NCBI GenBank assembly: GCA_946223355.1
Contig: CAMIPB010000003.1
Location: 62,001 to 126,000 of the forward strand
Reading direction: 5' to 3'
Source: an uncultured Corynebacterium sp.
GTDB lineage: Bacteria; Actinomycetota; Actinomycetes; Mycobacteriales; Mycobacteriaceae
DNA length: 64,000 nucleotides
Part shown: positions 20,233 to 28,016 of the stretch, in pieces
How the letters are laid out: every line of letters begins with the position of its first letter
How positions within the stretch are numbered: the stretch's first letter is position 1
Notes under the pieces: model-generated
What the model saw: only the letters and a program-made list of their open reading frames with translations
The model's database searches: none
Told to the model about the DNA's origin: nothing
Program-made: the position numbers and the translations under genes

Positions 20233-21753
20233 ATGAGTTCGCAAGTCCGACCTTACCCGCCCATTACCCATCGCTACGCCAAGGAATTTTCCCGCATGGC
20301 TGCGCCTGGCCTCGCCGAAGAACACCCGCGCCCGCAGCTTATCGTTCTTAACGAGGCTTTAGCAGTTGACCTTGGTTTTGATCCGCAGTGGCTGGCTAGC
20401 GATGAGGGTATTCGGTTCCTCACTGGGCATGGACACCCTGACGGCACAACACCAGTTGCGCTGGCCTATGCAGGTCACCAATTCGGCCAACTTTCACCCG
20501 TACTTGGCGACGGCCGCGCGCTCCTTCTCGGTGAAGTCTCCACGGAGCAAGGCGACGTTTTCGACCTGCACGCTAAAGGCACGGGCCTTACTGCTTATTC
20601 TCGCCCGGGTTCAGATGGACGCGGCACGCTTTCTTCTATGTTGCGCGAGTACCTCTTTTCCGAGTACCTACACGCCGTGGGGCTGCCAACTACGCGTTCG
20701 CTGGCGGTGTTGGTTACCGGTCGTCCCGTGGCTCGAAATAATTCTATTTTGGAAGGTGCCGATGAAATTACAAAACAGCCTGCTGCAATTTGTGTCCGCG
20801 TAGCTGAATCCCACTTGCGCATTGGCACATTGCAGTTTGCCGCGATGCACCAGGACAAAGACACCCTCGTCCGTCTTGTTGAATATTGCATTGACAGACA
20901 CTTTCCGGAGCTAGCACGCGGAGAATATGACTTTTCTTCCACCGCGGAGATTTATCAACAGCGACGAGACTTTTTCAGTGAGGTTATGAAGCGTCAGGCA
21001 GCAACAATCGCGGCGTGGATGCGTCTGGGGTTCATCCATGGCGTAATGAATACGGACAACACAACCATCTCTGGACAGACCATTGATTTTGGACCTTGCG
21101 CTTTCGTAGAGAATTTCGACCTAGGCACCTGTTATTCCTCGATCGATACCGCTGGCCGTTATGCTTTTGGTAATCAACCCAACGTCTTGCACTGGAATCT
21201 GGCCCAACTTGCCCAAGCACTTCTACCAGTTTTCGGAAAGACCCCTGAAGACGCTATTGAATGGGCACAAGGCGCGGTCGATAACTTTCCGCAAATTTGG
21301 GATACGGCATTCGGCAACGAAATGAGTGCAGCTCTAGGGATTTACGACATACCTCAAGATCAACGAGTCGAGGTAGTCAACCGCTGGCAAGACCTCTTGC
21401 AGCAGCACAAGCCAGATTTAACGCTAGTACACCGCGCTCTCGTCGCCTTGGCGCTCAAACCTTCGGAATCTTCAGCACGTGACGAAGTCTTGAATATGGT
21501 TCCCGACGAGCGCTGGATCGATCAGTGGTTGGCCCTGCGACCGGACGGTGCAGCAATGAACGTGCTCCATCCATACGTGATACCGCGCAACATCAAGGTG
21601 GAAGAAGCACTCAAGGCCGCCACTGAGGGCGACCTTGAGCCTTTTAATAAACTGTGCGAAGCACTTTTCCAGCCGATGCTTCCGGCACCAGAAGAATTCA
21701 GTGTTCCGAGCGATTCAAGGCTGCGGAACTTCCAAACGTTCTGCGGGACTTAA
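20233..21753 (+). CDS. selO: Protein adenylyltransferase SelO (YdiU family)
   Basis: SelO is a pseudokinase-fold enzyme that transfers AMP to hydroxyl side chains of proteins and is linked to oxidative stress. The 506 residues contain YAGHQFGQLSPVLGDGRA, DLHAKGTGLTAYSR, SDGRGTLSSMLREYL and GFIHGVMNTDN with the DFGPCAF metal-binding motif. The C-terminal Cys of the selenoprotein form is seen only as the final FCGT. The start ATG 20233 has TATCGT six bases upstream as a likely -10, so it may be leaderless. It is convergent with mqo. Confidence 0.95.
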   Translation: MSSQVRPYPPITHRYAKEFSRMAAPGLAEEHPRPQLIVLNEALAVDLGFDPQWLASDEGIRFLTGHGHPDGTTPVALAYAGHQFGQLSPVLGDGRALLLGEVSTEQGDVFDLHAKGTGLTAYSRPGSDGRGTLSSMLREYLFSEYLHAVGLPTTRSLAVLVTGRPVARNNSILEGADEITKQPAAICVRVAESHLRIGTLQFAAMHQDKDTLVRLVEYCIDRHFPELARGEYDFSSTAEIYQQRRDFFSEVMKRQAATIAAWMRLGFIHGVMNTDNTTISGQTIDFGPCAFVENFDLGTCYSSIDTAGRYAFGNQPNVLHWNLAQLAQALLPVFGKTPEDAIEWAQGAVDNFPQIWDTAFGNEMSAALGIYDIPQDQRVEVVNRWQDLLQQHKPDLTLVHRALVALALKPSESSARDEVLNMVPDERWIDQWLALRPDGAAMNVLHPYVIPRNIKVEEALKAATEGDLEPFNKLCEALFQPMLPAPEEFSVPSDSRLRNFQTFCGT

Positions 21754-21777
21754 AGCCACAAAATGTGGTGGCTTCTC
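21753..21777. terminator. Hairpin between selO and mqo
   Basis: A 7-bp stem (AAGCCAC at 21753-21759 with GTGGCTT at 21768-21774) starts inside the selO stop codon. Neither side has a strong T tract, so it is at best a weak bidirectional terminator. Confidence 0.4.
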
Positions 21778-21782
21778 CTGAT

Positions 21783-23282
21783 TTAGTCTTCGAGCTTGAG
21801 TGTCTTCTGAGTGAAGTCCCACATCTCGTCGAACATCTTCCGGTCACGGCGCAACTTGGTGCCGTAAGAAGGAACCATTTCGTAGATCTTGTCAGCCCAC
21901 TCAATCATGTGTTCACCGAAGCAACGCTCAAGCAGCTCAAGCATGACAGCTGGAGCAATAGATGCACCCGGGGATGCACCAAGCAAGCCGGCGATGGTGC
22001 CTTCCTGGTTGTTGATGGTAGCTGTACCGAACTCCAAGGAACCGAACTTTGGAGCATAGGCAGGCTTGATCACTTGAACACGCTGACCGGCAACTACGGT
22101 CTCCCAGTCCTCAGGACGTGCAGAAGGAACGTAGTCACGCAGAACCTCCATTCGCCCGTCGAAGTCCTTCAAAACCTCAGAAATGAGGTACTTGGTCAAA
22201 TCAAATTCTTGAACGGCAACGCCCAAGTAGGAACCTATATTGGAAGGACGGATTGACTTGAACAAGTCCAAGTAGGTGCCCTTCTTGAGGAACTTAGGAG
22301 TCCAGCCACCGTAAGGACCAAACAGAAGTCCCTTCTGCCCATCGATAACGCGAGTATCCAGGTGAGGAACTGACATTGGTGGGGCGCCCACTTTTGCTTT
22401 GCCATAAACTTTAGCGAAGTGCTGATCCACCAAATCAGGGTTTTTAGCGCGCAGCCACATACCGGAAACTGGGAAGCCCGCGTAACCGTGAATCTCAGAT
22501 ACACCAGCCTTCCGCAGAAGATCCAGTGCGTATCCACCCGCACCGACAAACACAAAGTTTGCTCGAACAACGCTCATATCTCCGGTGTGGACGTTCTTTG
22601 AGAAGATCTTCCACTTCTTACCATCACGCTTGATGTCTACAACTTCGTTGCCGTAACGAATCTCAGTACCGGCGGCCTTTGCTGCAGTCAGGAACTGTTT
22701 GGTCAAGGCACCAAAGTTGATATCAGTACCAACGTCGGTCCAAGAAATGGCCACTGGCTCTTTCTTGAAGTCACGGTCTTTAGCCATCAAAGGAAGCTTC
22801 TCGGCGAAAGCGCCTTCATCCTCGGTGTATTCCATGCCAGGGAACATGTAGTTTTCGCTCAGTGCTTCGTAACGCTTACGCAGGTATGCAATTTGTTCTT
22901 CACCCTGAGCGAAAGACATGTGAGGAACCTGGTTAAGGAACTCACGTGGATCTGTCAAAATTCCATTGTTCAGCTGATGCGACCAAAATTGACGGGAGAC
23001 CTGGAACTTCTCATTGATGTTCAAAGCCTTAGTCAGGTCGATCTTGCCGTTCTTTTCTGGAGTGTAGTTCAACTCGCACAAAGCAGAGTGTCCAGTACCA
23101 GCATTATTCCACGGAGAAGAAGATTCCAGAGCTGGTCCATCAAGGCGCTCAAAAACCATTTGCGACCAGCTCGGTTCCAGTTCGCGCAACATTGCGCCAA
23201 GGGTGGCGCTGATCACGCCAGCGCCAATAAGCGCTACATCAACCTCATCCGTAACTGGTGCATTTTTCTTAGGTGCAGACAC
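21783..23282 (-). CDS. mqo: Malate:quinone oxidoreductase
   Basis: Mqo is the membrane-associated FAD enzyme that oxidises malate to oxaloacetate and reduces menaquinone; in corynebacteria it is the main malate-oxidising step of the TCA cycle. The 499 residues contain the FAD-binding start VDVALIGAGVISATLGAML, WNNAGTGHSALCELNYTP and GASPGASIAPAVMLELL near the C-terminus. Length is as expected. It is divergent from the hydrolase gene at 23432, leaving 149 bases of shared upstream sequence. Confidence 0.98.
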   Translation of the reverse strand: MSAPKKNAPVTDEVDVALIGAGVISATLGAMLRELEPSWSQMVFERLDGPALESSSPWNNAGTGHSALCELNYTPEKNGKIDLTKALNINEKFQVSRQFWSHQLNNGILTDPREFLNQVPHMSFAQGEEQIAYLRKRYEALSENYMFPGMEYTEDEGAFAEKLPLMAKDRDFKKEPVAISWTDVGTDINFGALTKQFLTAAKAAGTEIRYGNEVVDIKRDGKKWKIFSKNVHTGDMSVVRANFVFVGAGGYALDLLRKAGVSEIHGYAGFPVSGMWLRAKNPDLVDQHFAKVYGKAKVGAPPMSVPHLDTRVIDGQKGLLFGPYGGWTPKFLKKGTYLDLFKSIRPSNIGSYLGVAVQEFDLTKYLISEVLKDFDGRMEVLRDYVPSARPEDWETVVAGQRVQVIKPAYAPKFGSLEFGTATINNQEGTIAGLLGASPGASIAPAVMLELLERCFGEHMIEWADKIYEMVPSYGTKLRRDRKMFDEMWDFTQKTLKLED

Positions 23283-23431
23283 CTGTAATACCTCTTCGTT
23301 TTAGATTCCGGGAACAACGATTGCACACTAGCTTACGCTGTTGGGGAACTGCTGTGGCATTGCGACCACCCAAAAGGGATTTTCCCCTCCTCAAACACAA
23401 ATTTCCGCACACTTCCCTATTCTTGGAAGGT

Positions 23432-24421
23432 ATGAGCACACCATTGTGGGATCACGATATTCTCGGATCAGACTTCCAATACACAGACATTGAACTTGGC
23501 GCAGATCCGGACGGGGAAGGGACAGTTAAAGCTACCCTGGTTCGCTATCGCCCTGAATCTAGTTCTTCTATTGATACTAGGCCCGCACTTTTAGCCGTCC
23601 ACGGCATGACTGACTATTTTTTCCAGCGTCATGTAGCAGAACATTTTCATTCACAAGGATACGCCTTCTATGCCTTGGATCTACGCAAATGTGGTCGCGC
23701 CCGAATGGCGCAACAGCGGTGGCACTACGTATCCGATCTCGCGTATTACTTCGAAGATCTCAATGCTTCTCTAGACATTTTGAGCACGACGCACTCACGC
23801 GTTGTCCCATTAGGCCATTCAACAGGAGGGTTGATCACTGCCCATTGGTTAGACCACCTGCACAAGACTGATCCGCACCGCCACAAGATGGTTCCAGGTC
23901 TTTTATTCAATAGTCCCTGGCTAGACATGATGCTTCCTGATACCGCGGTTAAACTTCTACGGCCTGCTTTCAAATTAATTGGAAACGCATTTCCCACTCT
24001 CCCACTTCCGCCGGGAGGACTTACCACTTATGGTGAGTCAATTCATTGTGAGTACAGGGGCGAATGGGACTTCGATTTGGAGATGAAACCGATCGACGGC
24101 CATAAAAAGTACTTCGGCTGGGTGGCGGCCATCCTCGATGCTCAGCAAGCGATCCACGAAGGTCGCATCGATACAGGAGTCCCAGTCCTGAGCTTGTGCT
24201 CCAATACCACTCGATTGGGCCGACCATACTGTGAAGAAATGGACACTGCGGACACGATCGTCGACGTCGCAGACATTAAGAAGTGGGGACCTACTTTAAG
24301 TGATAACGCACGAGTGCACCCAATCCAAGGCGCACGCCATGACGTTTTCCTTTCGCTACCCGCAGCCCGGCAAGAGGCCTTTCGTGTTGCTGATGGCTGG
24401 CTCCGTTCTCTCTTAAAGTAA
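23432..24421 (+). CDS. Alpha/beta hydrolase (lysophospholipase/S33-like)
   Basis: This 329-residue hydrolase has the nucleophile elbow GHSTGG with Ser130, an early LAVHGMTDYFFQRHVAEHF block for the oxyanion region and a late GARHDVF His. It resembles PldB-type lysophospholipases or monoacylglycerol lipases; the substrate is not readable. The open frame continues 53 codons upstream into mqo 5' sequence, but ATG 23432 fits the family and has TATTCT eight bases before it as a -10, so a leaderless message is likely. In corynebacteria this gene usually sits between mqo and mtr, as here. Confidence 0.9.
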   Translation: MSTPLWDHDILGSDFQYTDIELGADPDGEGTVKATLVRYRPESSSSIDTRPALLAVHGMTDYFFQRHVAEHFHSQGYAFYALDLRKCGRARMAQQRWHYVSDLAYYFEDLNASLDILSTTHSRVVPLGHSTGGLITAHWLDHLHKTDPHRHKMVPGLLFNSPWLDMMLPDTAVKLLRPAFKLIGNAFPTLPLPPGGLTTYGESIHCEYRGEWDFDLEMKPIDGHKKYFGWVAAILDAQQAIHEGRIDTGVPVLSLCSNTTRLGRPYCEEMDTADTIVDVADIKKWGPTLSDNARVHPIQGARHDVFLSLPAARQEAFRVADGWLRSLLK

Positions 24422-24464
24422 TCTGCCAAAATACGATCAATTCCTATATATATAAGGAGCAAAA

Positions 24465-25889
24465 ATGACAGCCTTCACAAAATCCCCCAACAACGTTGAT
24501 GAGCACTTTGATCTCATCATCATTGGTACAGGATCAGGAAACTCTATTCCGGGTCCCGAATTCGATGACTTGAAAATCGCCATCATTGAAAAGGGAAAGT
24601 TTGGGGGCACATGCCTTAACGTAGGTTGCATCCCAACCAAGATGTTCGTAGTTTCGGCTAATACCGCGCTGAGCTCTCGCGAGGCTGAAAAACTGGGCCT
24701 GTCTAAGGAAGTCCACGAGGCCGATTGGGACGCCATTAAGAAGCGGGTATTTACCGATCGCATTGACCAGATTGCCCAAGGAGGCGAAGACTATCGCCGC
24801 GGAGATGAAACACCAAACATTGAAGTTTTTGATCAACACGCGACGTTCGTCGGCCCAAAGACAATCAGGACGGGTCAAGGGCGCCTAGAAAAAACCATCT
24901 CCGGCGACACCATTGTCATTGCTACCGGTTCCCGTTCCCACATTCCCAAAGTTTTTGAGCAAGCGCGGCTCGAAAATCTCCCCGTTTACACAAACGATGA
25001 CATCATGCGCTTAGAAAGCCAGCCCAAGAAACTAGTTATCGTGGGTGGAGGCTTCATCGCAATGGAATTTGCCCACGTCTTTGACGGTTTAGGTACTGAC
25101 GTTACCGTGATTAACCGCTCTGAGCTGCTTTTGAAATTCCTTGACCACGACATCGTGTCCAGGTTTAACGAGCAGGCACGTGAGCGTTTCGACGTCAAGA
25201 CGAACACCACTGTCACGGCCTTTTCACCGAATGATTCGAAAAATGGCGTCTCAATCACTTTAGATAACGGTGAATCAATTGAGGCGGACGCTGTACTTGT
25301 CGCAACCGGTCGAATTCCCAACGGGGATCAAATGAATTTGGAAGCTACCGGGGCACACATGCATGACGACGGCCGCATCAAGGTTGATGAATATGGTCGT
25401 ACCACCGCAGAAGGTGTGTGGGCACTCGGCGATGTTTCCTCTCCTTACATGCTCAAGCATGTCGCAAATGCTGAAATGCGTGCAGTTCGACACAATCTCC
25501 TGCACCCCGACGATCTTCAGCCAATGCCCCATGAGCACGTTCCATCTGCAATTTTTACCCACCCTCAAATTGCCACAGTAGGTATGACAGAGGCGGAAGC
25601 AATAGATGCGGGCCACTCAGTGACTACGAAGGTCCAAAATTACGGCGACGTTGCATACGGCTGGGCAATGGAAGATAGTTCTGGCATTGTCAAGCTCATT
25701 GCAGACGTATCGAGCGGTCAGCTTCTGGGCGCACATTTCTATGGACCACAGGCCTCGACGCTCATTCAACAGCTCATAACCGTCATGGCCTACCGCATTG
25801 ACGTTCGAGATTTTGCGCGTCGCCAATACTGGATTCACCCTGCCTTGCCTGAAGTGACCGAGAATGCACTGTTAGGCCTACAGTTTTAG
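24465..25889 (+). CDS. mtr: Mycothione (mycothiol disulfide) reductase
   Basis: Mtr is the flavoprotein that uses NADPH to reduce oxidised mycothiol, the main thiol of actinobacteria. The 474 residues show an N-terminal FAD fold (DLIIIGTGSGNSI), the redox-active GGTCLNVGCIPTKM with Cys50 and Cys55, an NADPH-binding fold VIVGGGFIAMEFAHVF and the C-terminal dimer interface with HPALPE containing the active-site His. AAGGAG lies just before the ATG, and TATATA sequence upstream could serve as a -10. Confidence 0.96.
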   Translation: MTAFTKSPNNVDEHFDLIIIGTGSGNSIPGPEFDDLKIAIIEKGKFGGTCLNVGCIPTKMFVVSANTALSSREAEKLGLSKEVHEADWDAIKKRVFTDRIDQIAQGGEDYRRGDETPNIEVFDQHATFVGPKTIRTGQGRLEKTISGDTIVIATGSRSHIPKVFEQARLENLPVYTNDDIMRLESQPKKLVIVGGGFIAMEFAHVFDGLGTDVTVINRSELLLKFLDHDIVSRFNEQARERFDVKTNTTVTAFSPNDSKNGVSITLDNGESIEADAVLVATGRIPNGDQMNLEATGAHMHDDGRIKVDEYGRTTAEGVWALGDVSSPYMLKHVANAEMRAVRHNLLHPDDLQPMPHEHVPSAIFTHPQIATVGMTEAEAIDAGHSVTTKVQNYGDVAYGWAMEDSSGIVKLIADVSSGQLLGAHFYGPQASTLIQQLITVMAYRIDVRDFARRQYWIHPALPEVTENALLGLQF

Positions 25890-26221
25890 CGTTACGTGAC
25901 AAGTATCACATAAGGAAAGTATTAAATAGTTTTAGGAAGCTTTGGCGCAGCTCACAGCGATGTATGAAAAATGAAAACTGAGAAAAATTTCACCCATTTT
26001 GCGGGGGTTATCAATGAAACCTTCCCAGGAGCTGGATATTTCCACTCGCATTTTCATTTTTCTTCCACTAGGGTGGCTGGCAGACACCGGGTCACGGTCT
26101 TATAACAACCGCTTCCTGAGTGTTAATGCCCGGAAATAGGCTGAAGCTGAATTCCGGGTTCAAGGACACTGAAGTTTCCAATTGGATGCTTCACCAGTAC
26201 TACAAAATTAAGGACTATCAC
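25890..26221 (+). promoter_or_regulatory. Regulatory region of the exported-protein pair, with a GlxR-like site
   Basis: No gene is visible in this 332-base gap. A CRP/GlxR-like palindrome CGTGACAAGTATCACA lies at 25895-25910, close to the TGTGA-N6-TCACA consensus. A 12-bp perfect inverted repeat (GAAAAATGAAAA at 25966-25977 and TTTTCATTTTTC at 26051-26062) encloses 73 bases. A possible -10, TATAAC, is near 26102-26107, which would give a leader of about 110 bases. AAGGA lies seven bases before the ATG of the first exported protein. Confidence 0.5.
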
Positions 26222-26593
26222 ATGCGTTCTTTCCGTTCCGCAGCAGTTGCAGGCGCAACCGCAATGGCTGTCGCATTCGGCGGCACCACCATTGCAACCG
26301 CTCAGGATGCCGAAGTCGTAGAGGTACACGAGGACACCACCACCAACGGCAACAAGTTCGACAACGGTGAGACCGGCGGTTCCCTCTCTTCCAAGATCGG
26401 TGGCAAGACTGACGCTACCGAGCCAGCAAACGGCACCGCTATCTTCGGTTCTTCCAAGGACGGCTTCGGCGAACAGCCAGCTTGGGCAAAGATTATGTAC
26501 GGTGCAACCATCTTGGGCGCAGTGGGTACCTTCATTGGCGCTATCGTTGGCCCAATCTACAACTACATCCACCACGGCCCTCACCACTTCTAA
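26222..26593 (+). CDS. Exported small protein of unknown function, copy 1
   Basis: This 123-residue protein has an unmistakable signal peptide (MRSFRSAAVAGATAMAVAFG, probable cleavage after ATAQ). A polar, Gly/Thr-rich middle follows, then one hydrophobic segment (about residues 91-112, ATILGAVGTFIGAIVGP) and a His-rich end, IHHGPHHF. It is clearly homologous to the next gene: both share the signal peptide pattern, a P-x-W-A motif before the hydrophobic segment, a GAV-x(3-4)-G segment and a YNY motif. I cannot name a family; porin-like or mycomembrane-associated roles are speculation. Codon use is typical of highly expressed corynebacterial genes. Confidence 0.85.
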   Translation: MRSFRSAAVAGATAMAVAFGGTTIATAQDAEVVEVHEDTTTNGNKFDNGETGGSLSSKIGGKTDATEPANGTAIFGSSKDGFGEQPAWAKIMYGATILGAVGTFIGAIVGPIYNYIHHGPHHF

Positions 26594-26632
26594 ACCAACA
26601 TTCACCGCAAGTTTCGAAAGAAGGAATTAAAT

Positions 26633-26986
26633 ATGCGTAACTTCCGTAAGGCTGCTGTTGCAGCTGCAACCGCACTGACTGTTGGTCTGGCTGGCACCTC
26701 CGTTGCTACCGCACAGTCCTCCCTTACCCAGATCGGTAAGGACTGGGGAGCTTACACCGTTGAAGACGGCGAGGCAGTAGTCAAGGACGAAAACCAGGCT
26801 ACCGGCGCTGAGCTTTGGGGCAAGGAGACCGCTGACGAGGTTCCTGAGTGGGCTTCCAACTGGAAGACTGCAACCATCGTTGGCGCTGTTGCTTCCGGCA
26901 TCGGCGGCATCATTGCTGCTTACAACTACGCTGTGTACAACAACATCCTCCCACAGCACTTCCTTGACCCAATGTTCCGTCGCTAA
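26633..26986 (+). CDS. Exported small protein of unknown function, copy 2
   Basis: This 117-residue protein begins MRNFRKAAVAAATALTVGLAG and has a signal peptide probably cleaved after ATAQ. The mature part is acidic, then carries VPEWASNWKTATIVGAV, a hydrophobic segment through about residue 100, the YNYAVYNN motif and an aromatic-basic end, HFLDPMFRR. It lacks Cys. It is a diverged tandem copy of the preceding gene, 39 bases away, with its own AAGGA ribosome binding site and the same strong codon bias. A strong terminator follows, so the two probably form a bicistronic unit. Function is unknown. Confidence 0.85.
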   Translation: MRNFRKAAVAAATALTVGLAGTSVATAQSSLTQIGKDWGAYTVEDGEAVVKDENQATGAELWGKETADEVPEWASNWKTATIVGAVASGIGGIIAAYNYAVYNNILPQHFLDPMFRR

Positions 26987-27033
26987 GCACAGTTTGTGCC
27001 TAGCCACGTCAACGTTGGCTAAGGAATAGACCA

Positions 27034-27074
27034 AAAGAGCACCTCCCACTAATTGTGGAAGGTGCTCTTTTTAT
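27034..27074. terminator. Strong bidirectional terminator
   Basis: AAAGAGCACC (27034-27043) pairs with GGTGCTCTTT (27061-27070), extended by CCAC/GTGG and a 5-base loop, followed by TTTTT on the plus strand and TTTT on the minus strand. It ends the exported-protein pair and also the convergent map gene. Confidence 0.93.
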
Positions 27075-27092
27075 ACCCGCTCTAATTCGCCA

Positions 27093-27968
27093 TTATGCAT
27101 CTGGAAGAGTGAGGATCTCGTTTCCATCCTCAGTAATGACTATCGTGTGTTCAAACTGCGCGGTGTACTTTCCATCGGTGTTCTGGACGGTCCAGTCATC
27201 ATCCCAGATATCGTAGTCCAGCGAACCTAGATTAATCATCGGCTCAATAGTCAAAGTCATACCGGGTTCTAACACATCACGGTAGATGGTCGAATCATAA
27301 TGCAGTACTACCAATCCGTTATGGAATGTCGGGCCAACACCGTGACCTGTAAAGTCTCGAACAACGTTGTAGCCAAAGCGGTTCGCATAAGACTCGATAA
27401 CACGTCCGATGACGTTAATCTCACGTCCAGGCTTTGCCACCTTTATGCCACGCATAAGTGCCTCTTTGGTCCGTTCAACGAGAAGTCTGTGTTCTTCAGA
27501 AACGTTTCCGGCCATAAATGTTGCGTTCGTATCACCGTGTACGCCGTTTTTAAACGCCGTTACATCGATATTGACTATATCGCCGTCTTGAATCACGGTG
27601 CTATCTGGAATGCCGTGACAGACGATTTCGTTTAATGACACACAACATGACTTTGGGTAATGGCGATATCCCAGCGTTGAGGGGTACGCACCATGATCAC
27701 ACATATACTCATGGGCCACACGGTCAATTTCATCTGTGGTCACACCAGGAGCTACAGCTGCTCCCGCTTCCTTGAGCGCATTCGCGGCAATCTTAGAAGC
27801 CTCTCGCATTGCTTCAATAGTTTCCGGTGGCTGGATGAAAGGCTCACCGATGTTTTCCTGAACTTCGTCTTTCCATACGTACTCTGGACGCTCGATGAAC
27901 TGTGGGACTGTGCGCACAGGGGTTGGTTTACCAGGTTTTAGTTTTCCGCGATTTGTCATGTCTTCCAT
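27093..27968 (-). CDS. map: Methionine aminopeptidase, type I
   Basis: Map removes the initiator Met from nascent proteins. The 291 residues contain all five metal ligands: Asp in [15 protein letters not shown] (two), His in GHGVGPTFH, Glu in TIEPM and Glu in QFEHT. The 40-residue N-terminal extension with PVRTVP and PQF segments is the actinobacterial SH3-binding-like type. There is a paralogue near secY in most corynebacteria, so this is probably the second Map; that is inferred. It is convergent with the exported-protein pair and shares their terminator. Confidence 0.96.
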   Translation of the reverse strand: MEDMTNRGKLKPGKPTPVRTVPQFIERPEYVWKDEVQENIGEPFIQPPETIEAMREASKIAANALKEAGAAVAPGVTTDEIDRVAHEYMCDHGAYPSTLGYRHYPKSCCVSLNEIVCHGIPDSTVIQDGDIVNIDVTAFKNGVHGDTNATFMAGNVSEEHRLLVERTKEALMRGIKVAKPGREINVIGRVIESYANRFGYNVVRDFTGHGVGPTFHNGLVVLHYDSTIYRDVLEPGMTLTIEPMINLGSLDYDIWDDDWTVQNTDGKYTAQFEHTIVITEDGNEILTLPDA

Positions 27969-28016
27969 GGTAGCCCCTCGTGCCTACTACGCTGGATACG
28001 CCCCCGCCAGCATGGA

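Noticed and set aside
21654..22256. 200-residue plus-strand frame over the mqo 3' end
   Set aside because: It is a shadow of mqo and selO with no domain.
23273..23431. N-terminal extension of the hydrolase
   Set aside because: The added residues are Arg/Pro-rich, overlap the mqo start region and have no match to the hydrolase fold; a -10 sits just before ATG 23432.
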